NCBI GenBank assembly: GCA_030435675.1 | Contig: CM059625.1 | Location: 7,130,001 to 7,194,000, forward strand | Direction: 5' to 3' | DNA length: 64,000 nucleotides | Source of the DNA: Steinernema hermaphroditum | Lineage: Eukaryota > Nematoda > Chromadorea > Rhabditida > Steinernematidae | In this document: in pieces, positions 1 to 11,628 of the stretch | Layout: each line of letters begins with the position of its first letter | Numbering within the stretch: position 1 is the stretch's first letter | Made by a program: the position numbers and the translations under genes | The notes under the pieces: model-generated | Database searches by the model: none | Seen by the model: the letters and a program-made list of their open reading frames with translations, nothing else | Told to the model about the DNA's origin: nothing

Positions 1-1923
1 TCAACGCTTGATTACCTTGAAAGATCCGAATCAAGATCATGTACTTCTGAACGAGCTTTTGATTGCATAGGAAGGCGTAAGCTAGTCCATAGTGACTCAG
101 AAAATTCTGCAAGTCGTTCAGGAAGGACCAGTACGATTGTCGGTGTCGCGTATAGTTTCCACTTCCCGTGATGTAAGGGAAAAGCGGTTCGCCTTCGTCT
201 AAATCAAAATGAAAAGACTTGCAAAAAGGGCGGCTTTCATACCGTTCGTTCGAAACTTAACGTGAGGAGAGAAGAAGCGAATCGCCGCATTAAGAATCTT
301 ATCGATGGCGTTGCTCTCCTTTTGGAGCATTTCGGATACGTCTTCGCTCGAGCAAATCTAAAAGTTAATTTCAACAAACCAGGTGACAGATATTGCCCAA
401 CCTGCACAGACACATGGATCATTCTGGCAATAAGTTCGTTTGCTTGCTCACAAAGATCCGCTGCGTACAAGTTCGAAAGATTCTGTATTGAGTGTTCATA
501 ATAATACATTATCGAGCGAGCAAAGTAATCCTGAAATTCCAATTCGTAAATCCTTTTTCCTGCTATTGTAAAGTTACCCTGTAACGAGTTTCCGACGTGA
601 GAGCGAGGGTTAAGTCGATAAGAGGCTGTGGAAAGTTGAGTCTAATCAACCAGAAAGAGAGCTCATCGGCGAGATTCTGAAACTTGGGGTTCAACTTCTC
701 CTGCTCTCCGCCGTCATTCACAAAGAGAGAGTACTCAGATGGGAACAGGCTTTGCGTAACTGCTTTTAATACGGGCAACGTGTCAACCGCGTATTTCAGG
801 CTTTCAGAAGAAGACTGATTCAGATGGGACCCGACGTAGACGTCCGTGTTTTCTGGAGTTGTGTTGCAGCGGGCGTAGAGGTCGTTACACAGAAGAATGT
901 CCACGATGACTCGTCTAGCAGCAGCACCCTTGTCGACAATGTTCTGCAATCCATAGTTTGTTTTGATACTCGTGCAGCTAGGTTACCTGCAAGAAGTCGG
1001 CAACTGCGTATGGAAAATTGGTACTCCAGCTATTCATTTCTGTAATTCGCTGTTTCGGATCATGAAACTTTTCGTCAATTTTCTCTGGCTAGAGTGATAT
1101 TTTAAATGAAGATGTCCTTAAGCAGATAAGCTTACAATTGAACGATATTCCAGGAAAAGTTTGATTAAGAGTTTGACGATAACGAATTCGGTGAGGGAAA
1201 GGAGGTTCTTGGGTGGAACAATTGCCCTTTTTACTGCTTCCGCCCCGTGGCGACTGCAAAACCTGCAAATGAAACAAAATAGTGAGGTTAAAGTGCAAAT
1301 ACTGACCCGGATGGATGCAGAGTGTCTTCACTTCCACAGTCGCAGGCACCTCCAGCCAGCGAGAAAAACCTCGTGGAGTCGTGGTTCTTGTGTCCTCCTC
1401 CTTCGTAGCACTCTTCACAAAGGGACATACACGTGTTCTTAGCACAAGTGTTACAGCGATAAGCGACGGAATCCGTATTCCAGACGGCCCCACATTTGAA
1501 CGAAAAGTCATACATGAGCACTAGAAATTCTTGATGAATCGTTGCTTGCAATATTCATTTCTTACAAGTAAGTGTAAACTCACTTGATTCCCTTCCTTGG
1601 TTAATCAGACTCCAGAGCCGATCGCTAGCGTCGTCAATAGTCAAATCGCTGTTGACGCAGCTGTCAAGCATTTCATCCAAATTTGCTGCGTCATTTCTGG
1701 AACAATGATAGATTAATTTTGGTGGCAACGTCATTTGAAATCGAGCTTACCTCAACTCCTCTGAATAGCGGAGGTCGAAAGGAGCACCCCAAAGAGGAGC
1801 GTTGTTGTCCTTGAGTCGATCAGCCACCTGCTTCCACTTTTGGCATTCGTCGTTAAAATCAGGTTCCCGAAAATCGTCATCTTGTCTACTATCTTCCTCC
1901 TCGTTTAGGTATACGTCAGCCAT
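1..1923 (-). CDS. UBR3-like E3 ubiquitin ligase, N-terminal part (cut by window edge)
   Basis: The ATG at 1923 opens a gene of at least seven short-intron exons running off the left edge. After about 95 acidic residues there is a complete UBR box: KCGAVWNTDSVAYRC, then CNTCAKNTCMSLCEEC, HKNHD, GGACDCG and, across an intron, GFCSRHG. These Cys/His residues are the zinc ligands of the N-degron-binding UBR fold. Spacing and wording (MSLCEEC, GGACDCG, SGFCSRHG) are closest to UBR3 from my knowledge of the family. Downstream exons (SFWLIRLNFPQPLIDL, the DEGEPLFPYITG stretch, QSYWSFLNDLQNFL) look like the helical body after the box in UBR3. The RING domain would lie beyond the window. The expected role is an E3 ligase in regulated protein breakdown. 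I am sure of the UBR family and moderately sure of the UBR3 subtype. Confidence 0.85.
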
Positions 1924-3645
1924 GATAAGATAAATCTTATCACAGTCTTCCGCACGCCTTTTGTGGCTAAACTATCTGAGAGTGAGAAGATTTAAAAGAG
2001 CGATTCACGCAGAGAGAGATTTGGGAAATCCGCGAGAACGTCGACTTCACGTTCGCATTGCAAAGCGACGTCAGCTAATGCTGTTTCACGCAATCGATTG
2101 AACCATATTTGTTGTTATTAATTGCTTTGTATGAATCGCTTTCTTCCATGAGGAGTGGCCAAGCAACCGTGCGGCATTGGGCAACCGCCAGAGGCAGCAT
2201 CCCTCTGCGGCCACGCAAAAAAAATGAAGGATGCGCGACACACCGTCATGAAGCAGGAACCCCTGTCGTACACCGAGCGTTCTCTGACCATCTGAACCTT
2301 TCCAGCTGAACGTTGCCACCAAGGTAGCGGGGGAATGATCAAACGGTCTCCCGCTCAACCTCCGGCAAGCACATATGACGATGAAGAAAACACAAACAAG
2401 GTTCGGAAAAATTGCATGTTCGGCCCTTTCCGTTGTGCTTATTTTTTTGAGAAGAAGGAAGTTGTTTGGGAAAAAAAACTTCCGGCAAAGGAACACACAA
2501 TTTCTGGGTCCTTCAGCGAAAAGAGTGAATGAGCGGAAGGAGAATGGCGAGGAGCAGAACAGGTGCCGCTGAGCTACTTAGGTGACTAACAAGCAGACGC
2601 AATTCTAAGCCGAGTAAAAGAGATTGTGAAGATTTTCTGTTAGATCATGCATAAATTGTTCGTCTTGCATCTGTTTCGATCTGGCATATTCACCTAACAA
2701 AGTTTAACATTTGTTGGTCAAAAAGATAACTGTTGATATGAGGAGGTGAATGCCTCCATAGGAAAATGGGATTGCGTGGTCCAAGGAAAAGATGGTCGAG
2801 ATTGTTTAGTCAGAGCCGACAACAGTGTTTACTTGGCTGGACAGCCTTCTTCTCTGAATAAAGGAGATTTGAAGGAGGAGACATGAAGCTATTCAGACGT
2901 CGCCCATTATATCAGACGTCCCATCCTTGACTTTTGGTCAAGTAGTTTTGAGAACGTGTAAACTTCCGAACTGTATCTCTGCTTATCACAGTGTCGTCTC
3001 TGCTTTCAGATCAAGTTTTGATTCCGCATTGTTGTGACAGAAATATTCTTTTTGTGTCTCAGTGGAGCACGTGGAAGCGTTCTCATGTGACAGCAATTCA
3101 TGACACCTTTTTATAAATTAGCATACCACGCTCATCCAGCTCTCGCGGCAAAGTGAAAACGCGTTTAATTTATTCAAATCGGATTGCACAACGCAAGAAC
3201 CCTCTAGCGCCTCGTTCTCATTAACGGATTACGGTAGAAGCCGTGCGTCCACTTCGGTTGTCAATATCAGTTATGTCCTGGACGGGTTGCGTGCTGACTT
3301 ACTGCCAAATCCTCTTTCGATTGGAGCGGTCGGCCTCTTCTCGGCCGGTAAACAGCGATCGCTTTTTACATGGCGCCCGCTGTGATCTGGAATTTTTCCG
3401 ATTTAGTGAAGGTTCCTCGTATTTGCTTTAGATTATAAACGGGTGCACGTTGTAGTGCCTTTCATTCCCTTTCCAGTGACTGGCGGATTTGCCCCGAGGC
3501 AGGCTGACGTTCCCGACTGTCTTTTTGTTGTTTGGCTCATATTCGCTTGTAAACAGCCGACTAAATCACCGTCCTACATACATATGTCTGCGACTCATTC
3601 ATTCACAAGCGGTCAGACTTGTTATCAGCCGCGCACGTCTTTCAG
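1924..3645. other. intergenic, no gene recognised
   Basis: This lies between the divergent UBR3-like and glutamate-transporter starts and so should hold both promoters. Both strands carry open stretches of 60-140 codons at 2.1-2.5 kb, but none has convincing amino-acid composition or splice structure. I see no RNA gene or transposon. Confidence 0.5.
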
Positions 3646-5575
3646 ATGAGCTCGAATACCAGAAAAGGATGCTTCCTGTTTAAGCGGTCATGGACTACCG
3701 AAGAAATCCAGCTTGTGCTGACTATTCTTGCAATTTTTGGTGGAATCTTAGTAGGATTTGTAGTTCGGGTTCAGGAGCCATCCGAGAAAACGATTCATCT
3801 AATAGGGTTTCCTGGCGAAATATTCATGAACATGCTGAAGATGATGATTCTTCCATTGATCGCCTCAAGTCTAATATCGGGTAGGCCGCACCTTCAAGGT
3901 GATCTCCATGGATCCCATTAGGTCTAAGTCAGCTGGACGCGAAGCAAAGCGGTCGCATGAGTGCCTACGCATTCGCCTACTATGCACTCACAACGTCTGT
4001 TGCTGTGTTGGTAGGTGTTCTCTTAGATCTGTTGAGGACTCGTTATCTTGTCAGACGGGAATAGCGCTTGTCCTCGTCATCCACCCCGGAGATGCTTCTA
4101 TAAAATCGGACAAATTCATGTCAGCCGACAACGAACAGCACGTTTCCGCTTTTGAAAAATTTCTCGATTTGATCAGGTAGGTCTACCGGGAAAATAAAAA
4201 GAATAGGACCTGTACATTTAGGAATATGTTTCCAGACAACATCGTCCAAGCCAGTTTTCAACAGACTCAGACGGATTATGTAATTAAACTAATAGCTAAT
4301 AATGACAACACAACAAGAGAAAGCTTGGATGTAATTGCAAAGAAGGTTGATGGAATGAACGTCTTAGGTGCGTCAACAATAAACAAAGCCAACAGAGTCA
4401 CTGAATGCTTCAGGTTTCATTGTCTTTTGCATTGTTTTTGGAGTAGTCATTGGCCAGGTTGGTGAGAAAGCCCAAGTTCTGGCCAACTTTTTCACTGCTC
4501 TGGATCTTGTCATTACGAAGATTGTGATAATCATTATGTGGTAAGGGCAGAGCAGTTTCAAAGCCAGAAAATTTCATCTTAATGTTTACAGGTACTCTCC
4601 CATAGGTATAGCTTCTCTCATCGCAGCCAAGATCCTGGGTATCTTGAACATAGTTCAAACAGCCAAAATGCTGGGAATGTATATGTTCACCGTAATTTTG
4701 GGTCTCGGCGTGCATTTATTCGTCACCATACCCTTGATTTACTTTGCCGTCTCCCGCAAGAACCCCTACAAATTTATGAAGGGTCTTGTCCAGGCGGCAC
4801 TCACAGCATTAGGAACCGCTTCGAGGTATAACAATACAATAGGCGTGGTGGCTAAAAGTGCAATTTCAGTGCTGCAACACTTCCTATCACGTTCCACTGC
4901 CTTGAAATGAACAACAAAGTGGATCCCAGGATTACCAAGTTTGTCCTACCAGTTGGAGCAACTATCAACATGGTGAGGTTGATTTACAAGGGTTGAAGTT
5001 ATAGCCACTTGTTCTAGGATGGTACCGCTCTATATGAAGCAGTAGCTTCGGTATTCATTGCGCAGATCAATGGCATCGAGTTGTCCTTTGGTCAAGTGGC
5101 GACGGTGAGGTAAATTTATATTTTGGATAGATTTCTCAAAAGTTGACAGTGTGAAAATCGGCAGCTTTTTTTCGCTTTAGACGCCACTATGTATGGCTCC
5201 ATTTTTCGAATCGCTGTGCAAGCATTCGTGCGATTTATTGTGTCCTTTAGCTTGACAGCAACGCTGGCTTCGATCGGAGCCGCCTCGATCCCGAGTGCGG
5301 GGCTTGTCACAATGCTAATTGTACTCACAGCAGTGGGACTGCCGACTTCGGACATTTCTCTTATCATTGCGGTTGACTGGTTACTGTAAGATTCCACGAG
5401 CACGTTGCATAATACGTCGTCCTAATGCAGGGATCGACTGAGAACTTGTGTCAACGTCCTTGGAGATGGTTTCGGATGCGGCTGTGTGCACGAACGCTGT
5501 CGCAGAGATCTCATCGACTCAGAACCGCAACACATACCGTCGGTTTGTGGTCTTTGTTTAACGATGTTTATTTAA
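3646..5575 (+). CDS. excitatory amino-acid (glutamate) transporter, EAAT/GLT family
   Basis: Ten exons join in phase to 475 codons. Introns are 41-51 bp except one of 141 bp (5110-5250). Family landmarks in order: helix 1 ([18 protein letters not shown]), HP1 tip [10 protein letters not shown], extracellular [26 protein letters not shown], the sodium/substrate motif [21 protein letters not shown] with [16 protein letters not shown] (HP2), then [12 protein letters not shown] in TM8. It should import glutamate with sodium and clear it from synapses or muscle. The usual GAGIV after NVLGD is replaced by FGCGCV, and the short tail that follows is rich in Cys, Arg and His. The acceptor-like CTTTCAG directly abuts the ATG. 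Family certain; C. elegans orthology among glt genes not assigned. Confidence 0.95.
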
Positions 5576-6021
5576 CTCAACGCTGTTCAGATTGTCGTGA
5601 ATGGAGACGGAACATTTGAAAAGGTTACCGAAGTAGTCTGATAGTTCCGGGTTTGAGCATTTTACAAGAGCCGTTCTCTGTAAGTTTATTAAAATAGAAT
5701 ATTCTCTGGCGACATGCTGTACAAACAAGGTGTGGTCAGGATGAAAGACTCGATATTGGCATTTCGGAGAAGGAGGACACTCGATGGGGAAAGCGGACTT
5801 AACTGTTCGCAGAGAGAATTCTCTGCGTAAGGCCAAAAACAGTCGACATGTACATAAATACGGATTCTGTCGACTACCCGAATAAAAGGACAAAAGGGGG
5901 GTGGAATGGCACGGAGGTGCAAAGCTATTGAATTTGAAAAGCAAGAGATTTTGGGCTATTCTCTACGAAGATCTAGGAGAACTTTGCGGTTGTTGTGTTG
6001 GAGGGAGAGAAGTTTCGATGC
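5576..6021. other. intergenic between convergent 3' ends
   Basis: This gap separates the 3' ends of the glutamate transporter (plus) and the sugar transferase (minus). A plus-strand AATAAA occurs near 5880, far from the transporter stop. Minus-strand ORFs here (5.56-5.94 kb) look like chance. Confidence 0.5.
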
Positions 6022-8741
6022 TCACATAGTGATCATAAGAATATAGCCGACTAGAGGAAGGTAAGGTTTGAGGAAAGGACCCATGTAGGGAATCATGAGA
6101 ATGTAGTCCACCAACCACCAGTACATCTTGAACTGGAATCTTCCCCAACTGAGTCTAGCTCGCGTCACCTCAATCGTTCCGTTCTCCATCTTCTGCCGTG
6201 CCTTCTCCACAGCAGCCGCGTTGCATGTTCGTCCGTCGCTTTCGGTGAAGTAGAAACCGAATTTGGCGAGCTGCATCAATTTGCTACTGCCGTCCGTTTC
6301 GCAATCCAGCTGGATGATGTAAGGGGGATCATTCTGTGACGTATACATCCATTCCCAGCTGTGCGCAACTCTAGAATGTCCTCGATCGAACGGGAGGTCG
6401 TAGATGCTTACTCACTTGTGTGGAATGTAGTTACACTTCGGAGATCCCCAGGTATGGCACTGATGGATCATGATGCCCATGTCAGGAGTGTACCAGTGAG
6501 CCAGTTTCGCTGCGACTGATTCGAAAAACTCGAGAGTTTTGTTGTTTGCGTGGACAAAGAAGTTCGCACCTAAAAGCAGGAATCGTGGTATACCGTATGA
6601 TTAAAATATTTTTGTGAGTTGTGAAGTTGTAGAGAATTGACTGCAGAAGCACAAACGTATTTTTTTTCTATTGATCATTTTAAAAGCCAAAACGGCAATT
6701 CATGGTCACAGCATGGTTCCTTTCGCACTTAATACTCAAGAGCAGCTCCCCCTGTCTATCCCTAGATTCCAGTTGTAGTTTGATTGAACACCGCAGCAGG
6801 GTTCTTTCGCACCGTCTGGGGGTCAGCGGAGCAAAGTTCAATTAAATGCCCGGTATGGGTATGAATCGAACAGTCGTAATCAATAACTCTGTCAGATATT
6901 GCGGTATGCCCTTCAGCGCATCGACCAGCCGAGCGCGCGAACAAGTGTCAAGGTCGATACTGCAGTGGTGAACGGACGCAAACCGTTAGGAAGTCGGGAA
7001 GTCGCAACTTATGCAATAGGGAACTTATCGCTGTGATCGAGTCGACGTCTCAATTATGCCCGCTTTGCGTCTTTTTCTCGGAATTTGACCTCGAAGAGTG
7101 CAGTCGACTCATTATTCAACTCTTTTCGAAAGAAAGGACATCCGGTTACCACGTTTGGGTAAGTGGCCGTAAACTATACGATCACTATTTTGCATAGCCG
7201 TAAAGAAGACAAAGACAGTAGCTGCAAGCGTACACAAAGCAAGCGCTCTTGCACAACACGGAAACGGGGTCAAATTAGTGTGACAAAGGTTATGTGTTCA
7301 GGAATTGGGTCGGTTTAGTTTACCCTTTCTTTTTCTAATTACCCTTATGGTTTCGTAAACTTTGCTCTTTCGGAATTCTGACGACGTTCGCAGAAAAAAG
7401 TGTGCGCTCTCAGAACGTTGCAAACATTCGAATGCGTTCGTTCTTCATCGCGCTCCACAAATCACATTCAACAGACGGTTTCCGTCAGCCGACCGATTAG
7501 CGAACACCTCTTTCGAATAATGGACTCGCGATGCGTAATAATTACACGAGCGAGGAGCATCAGAATTAGCGAGCAACATCCTTCGATGCGATTTGAGTGT
7601 GGTTCACCGATTCCACAATGACAGCAAGGACTCACCATTCACCCATTCGGCTCTTTGGCTGTTGTGATCATCGCCGATCTGATCGAAGAGCGCGTCGTAC
7701 TCGTAGTTCTCTTCAAAGTTGAGGTCAAAAAGGCTCTTCCTCCAGAACGTGTCTTGCTGCATCATCCAGAACGACTTGCCGTGCTTGAGGAGACTGACCG
7801 CCAAATTAGCCCTCAAGAGGTAAATTGTTTGGTAAGGTCCTTCGGCAAAACTGAACGGCTTCTGAAAAGGAGAGCTTTGTCGTTTTGTTCAAGACTTCAT
7901 CGTTCAATTAATGAGGTTTGCAAAAGACCGCTGTTGCGGACTCTTTCCACCGGCTCGGTGGAATGCGCGAAAATGTTTCCTGAGGTACGACAAGTGAAAG
8001 GAGCGAAGGTGAAGGCAGAAAGGCGCGCCGCTCCATTGACCACAGGAGTGATTTGGAAGGTTATTTACAAGTTGACGTAAAGAAATGCGGAGGGAAACGC
8101 GGACAGCCGCCGACAGGTGAGAGACAGACACTGAGATTAAGTGAGGGCGAAACAAGTTTCAGACAGTACCGCACTGTAAGACTTACGTAGAGACTAGGCG
8201 TGGGCCAGTAGAATTGACGGATGTTGGGCCAATACTCGCCGAGAACGTCTCTTGACTTCTCATCCAGAGTGACGAAGATGAGACGCTCGTGGACACCCGG
8301 AAGAGTTTGAGTGTTGCAGAGGAAGTTGAACGTCATATTGAGTGCGTACTGGTTGAGGAGGAGGAATGCTGGCGGTTTTGTGAACTCTCGGTCGAGTGTT
8401 TCAATTAAGTCCTTCAAAAAAAGTTGGAACGGACAAAACGGATGCGTGAAGTACCTTGAATCGGGGTGAACTCTCAATAGTGTCAAGTCCTACGGTATGC
8501 CCGTGTGTTTTAACGTAAACAACAGCCGTTGTTGCATTTTCCGTCTTCCTGAGGACCAGAAGGCCGACTATGAACCAGAACAAATATGCGCTGTAGATGC
8601 AGCTTCTGTAAATCCAATTTGGAAGGATTTTACGCAAATAATTGGCCGGTCTGAAACCAATGTATTAACACCTCACGTACAAGAAGACTTTTCTGACCTG
8701 TGGCGCTTCAAAAAATGCCAAAGCCCAAGCTTCTGCTCCAT
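6022..8741 (-). CDS. nucleotide-diphospho-sugar transferase domain protein, type II membrane
   Basis: Six exons join exactly to 397 codons: 8741-8698, 8650-8455, 8411-8187, 7861-7636, 6569-6416, 6370-6022. A signal anchor (YSAYLFWFIVGLLVL) lies near residues 35-50 after a basic cytoplasmic tail. The luminal domain has LIFVTLDEKSRDVL, the segment YLLRANLAVSLLKHGKSFWM followed by MQQDTFW, and ANFFVHANNKTLEFF. This layout fits the nematode-rich family with the Nucleotid_trans fold (Pfam PF03407), Golgi glycosyltransferases of mostly unknown substrate. The MQQDTFW stretch sits where the family has its acidic DxD-like metal site. Two hydrophobic C-terminal segments are unusual. The first exon lies just after an acceptor-like CTCTTCAG. 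Fold assignment fairly sure; donor and acceptor sugars unknown. Confidence 0.8.
6570..7635 (-). other. long intron (1,066 bp) of the sugar-transferase gene
   Basis: The intron is bounded by GTGAGTCC and CTGCTTTTAG. Its neighbours in the same gene are 45-325 bp. Short ORFs inside lack structure. A weak tRNA B-box-like string is present near 6855-6870 (minus) but does not fold into a tRNA. Confidence 0.75.
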
Positions 8742-9707
8742 AGAACCTGAAGAGATACGGTAGTTAGACAGTTAAAGGGGCCCCCGGTGGCGTCCACTTT
8801 AATAAACTGCGGCGCAACAAAAGAAAACTTTACAGCGGACTCGGCAAAGGGGTTTGTGAGACCGGTATAAAGGGCCTTTTTGGGATCGGAAGCAAAGAGC
8901 ATCGGTACTCAGACGGTCTATGACGGCGCGCTAGAGTGCTGAGAGAAAACGAGTGAGTGAGGCGGAGTCGACCGAGCCACGAACCAACGACCGCGCACCC
9001 CGACAAGAAGACACCCCGAGGGTTGTGACGCTTGACTTCTGCGGGCGATTGCGGTCGCGCATCCTCTGACGTCGCGCCGACGAAACGGTCGGTGGCGCGA
9101 ACGGGCAAGTGAAAGTGCCTTTTCTTTTCGCCCTTCTGTACAGATATCCACTGTCGGCTTATGACGGAAGGGAAATTTTCAGATAGAGGTGTCACTAGAC
9201 ACAAAGATCGGTAACGGGGTTCTGCATTCCGGACACAGAAAGAGGCTATGCAAAATAAGACAAACGGTTCGGGAGGGGTTGAGCGAGTGACGACCTGACA
9301 TGCTTTTGGCTCTTACAAGCGCTACGGAAAATGAGGTAACGTGCGAACGAAGCCCGACTGTAACGAGGTCTGTGAGGGATTACACCGCCGGCATCTATTC
9401 GTCAGTAGGATCTGGTTTCGCGTCGCTTACGTTGCCGGATTTGAACGACAATTTGCACGCTGTGCGATCGGTCGCTATTCTGACCACCGAAAATAATGTG
9501 ACCTAACATCTCTGATCTTCCGAAAGCAAGGACTGTTGCTGGCGACCGCTTTTGCCTCGGACTGGTTTCGTTTTTCCTTTGAAACAGAAAAGCCGAAGAC
9601 GATTGCGACTTCTGCCGCAAATAAGCAATCTTATATTTAATTAACACAATGAAAGAGGTACAACGAAATTTTACACGTACATCGAGATGTTTTAGGTTAC
9701 AAATATA
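8742..9707. other. intergenic, upstream of the sugar transferase
   Basis: This lies between two minus-strand genes: the transferase start on the left and the 3' end of the amide hydrolase on the right. A GTATAAAGG string occurs at about 8871, but on the plus strand, where no gene follows. I see no convincing coding exon. Confidence 0.5.
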
Positions 9708-11628
9708 TTAACTCGGAGGGGTCCATCCGCCGAAGTTCTCTTCCAGGTGTCTCGCCACTTCAACGAGAAGTCGTTCGTTGAACGGTGCTCCAACGATCTG
9801 CACCCCTGTGGGAATTCCGTTGTCGTCGAGGCCCAGAGGACACTGCACCACCGGGAGACCGATTACATTCCAAAGGCAAGCGTATGCTGCGTTCAGTGAC
9901 TTCAGAGTCATCTGGCCGTGATAGGGGATCGCGCAAGGGAACGATGGAAAGACCAACACGCCGTTCTTGGCAAGAAGCTCCGTGAGTTCGCGCTTCAGCC
10001 GATCGCGGTACTGGGAAAGCTGAAAAAAGCATTGATCACCACTTTCTGCCGTTTCTTATTACGGTATTGATGTCCCTTTTTCGCAAGACCGTCTGTTTTT
10101 CCAAAATGCCCAGAAGGATGATGGCGGCTGAGTGATCAGACTTTCCTAGGGGAGCCTTGAGAAGTTCGTGGTACAAGTTGAGGTCACCCTAAAATTCAAC
10201 TTATCACCTTGCATGTGCCACTGTGACACACCTTGAAATCCACCATGTATTCAGACAAAAACGGACGGGTACCTAGATCAGCACAGGCGTAGAACATTTC
10301 CCACGCGAAATGGGCAAGCGGAAGATCGAGACGATGCGCAGCTACGTCGAAGGAACTCGAGAGATTCTTGACAACTCTGTGAATCGACTTGAACGCAACG
10401 GGATGCATTCCCTCGCAGAACGGAGTCTTCAGCTGCTCCATGTAGAAAACTCGAAGTTTAGACAAGTCCACTGTACTCAACAAATCAAGTCTCTTGACGT
10501 ACTCGGGGTCGGCGATCACCTAAAGCGTTTTCATATATGTGGTCCCGTTGTTTGCGAAGCATACGTGAAGCATAAGACCAAGGTCTTTCGCATATCGACC
10601 CATAGGTCCTATGGAAAGCATCTGCTGTCGAACTTTGCTGATTTCGGGAAGGTGACCGTAGAGAGGGACAATTCCTTAAGGGCGATTGTAAAGGCGCTAG
10701 CGCACAAACGAATGCACGTACCCGAGGTCGGCTTTAGTCCAAACGTTCCATTGAATAATGAAGGTAGGCGGATGGAGCCCGCGAAGTCACTTCCGATCCC
10801 CACAAGCGATCCTCCGGAACCGATTAGTGAGCCTTCGCCGCCACTACTTCCTCCGGCGGTACGCGAGAAGTCATAAGGGTTTCTTGTTTGCCCATACACA
10901 CTATTTATGGACTCAAGTCGTGCACAAATTTCGGGAACGTTTGTTGCAGCGATTATGATTGCACCGGCATTGAGCACTCTGAAATCGTTCATGTTCAATC
11001 GACATGGCAACACCTCTGCACACACCTTTCGACGACAGTTGCGTTGATGTCGGACACTGCGTTCTTTCGACACACGATTCCTGCAGTGCACTTGAACCCT
11101 TTGATCTTGATGCACTCCTTTATGCTAACAGGAATTCCAAACAAAGGCTTTTCCTGTGCTAACTGTAATGAGAAGACTTTAGTTTGCAGATTAATATAAC
11201 CTGCATTTGTACCTTTACTAATTCATCGTTATTATCAGAAATTTCGTCCAAAAATTTATCGCACTCCCGTGCCCGTGCTCGTGCCTTCTCGTGATCAACG
11301 CTAACGGCAGCCACTATAGACGTGTTTACTTCTTCAATTCTGTCGATGTAAGCGTTGACGAGGTCAATTGACCTTATCTGGACAGAAAAAAATACTTTAC
11401 GCTAAGTGAAGGACTCACCTCTCTCTTTAGGAGTTTCTCTGACGCCGCCGTGGCGCTGATCAACAGGAGGTCGTTCTTAATTGGAGGCACTCCTTTCCTT
11501 TTCGTGCTGTAGTGCTTGAGGGTGAAGAGGAAGTTGACCACAAGACAGTAGACGGTCATCAGAGGGAACAATATCAGCCTGAGGCATCTCGCAAGAAAGT
11601 TCGATTCGTAGAAATCTTCCATTTGCAT
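9708..11628 (-). CDS. faah: fatty-acid amide hydrolase (amidase signature family)
   Basis: Eight exons join in phase to 531 codons: 11628-11419, 11377-11213, 11153-11026, 10978-10722, 10674-10565, 10519-10232, 10188-10063, 10019-9708. An N-terminal hydrophobic segment (LILFPLMTVYCLVVNFLF) matches the membrane anchor of animal FAAH. The amidase signature is intact: catalytic Lys in GIPVSIKEC, the Ser pair of TAGGSSGGEGSLIG, and nucleophile Ser in GSDFAGSIRLP, then FGLKPTSG. Length fits FAAH (about 530-580 residues). It should hydrolyse N-acylethanolamines such as anandamide at internal membranes and so end lipid signalling. The chosen ATG (11628) lies 2 nt after a CTTTTCAG acceptor-like string; another ATG (M-Q-M) follows two codons later. 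Confidence 0.93.

Noticed and set aside
5189..5250. Extension of the glutamate-transporter exon 9 upstream to the ATG at 5189
   Set aside because: That frame is open, but family alignment (VATV directly followed by [12 protein letters not shown]) and phase require the acceptor at 5250.
6850..6945. tRNA- or SINE-like minus-strand sequence (GTTCGATTC box)
   Set aside because: The T-loop-like word is present, but acceptor, D and anticodon stems do not pair and the A box is poor.
8868..8882. TATA-box-like string on the plus strand
   Set aside because: No plus-strand gene follows within range, and nearby genes run on the other strand.
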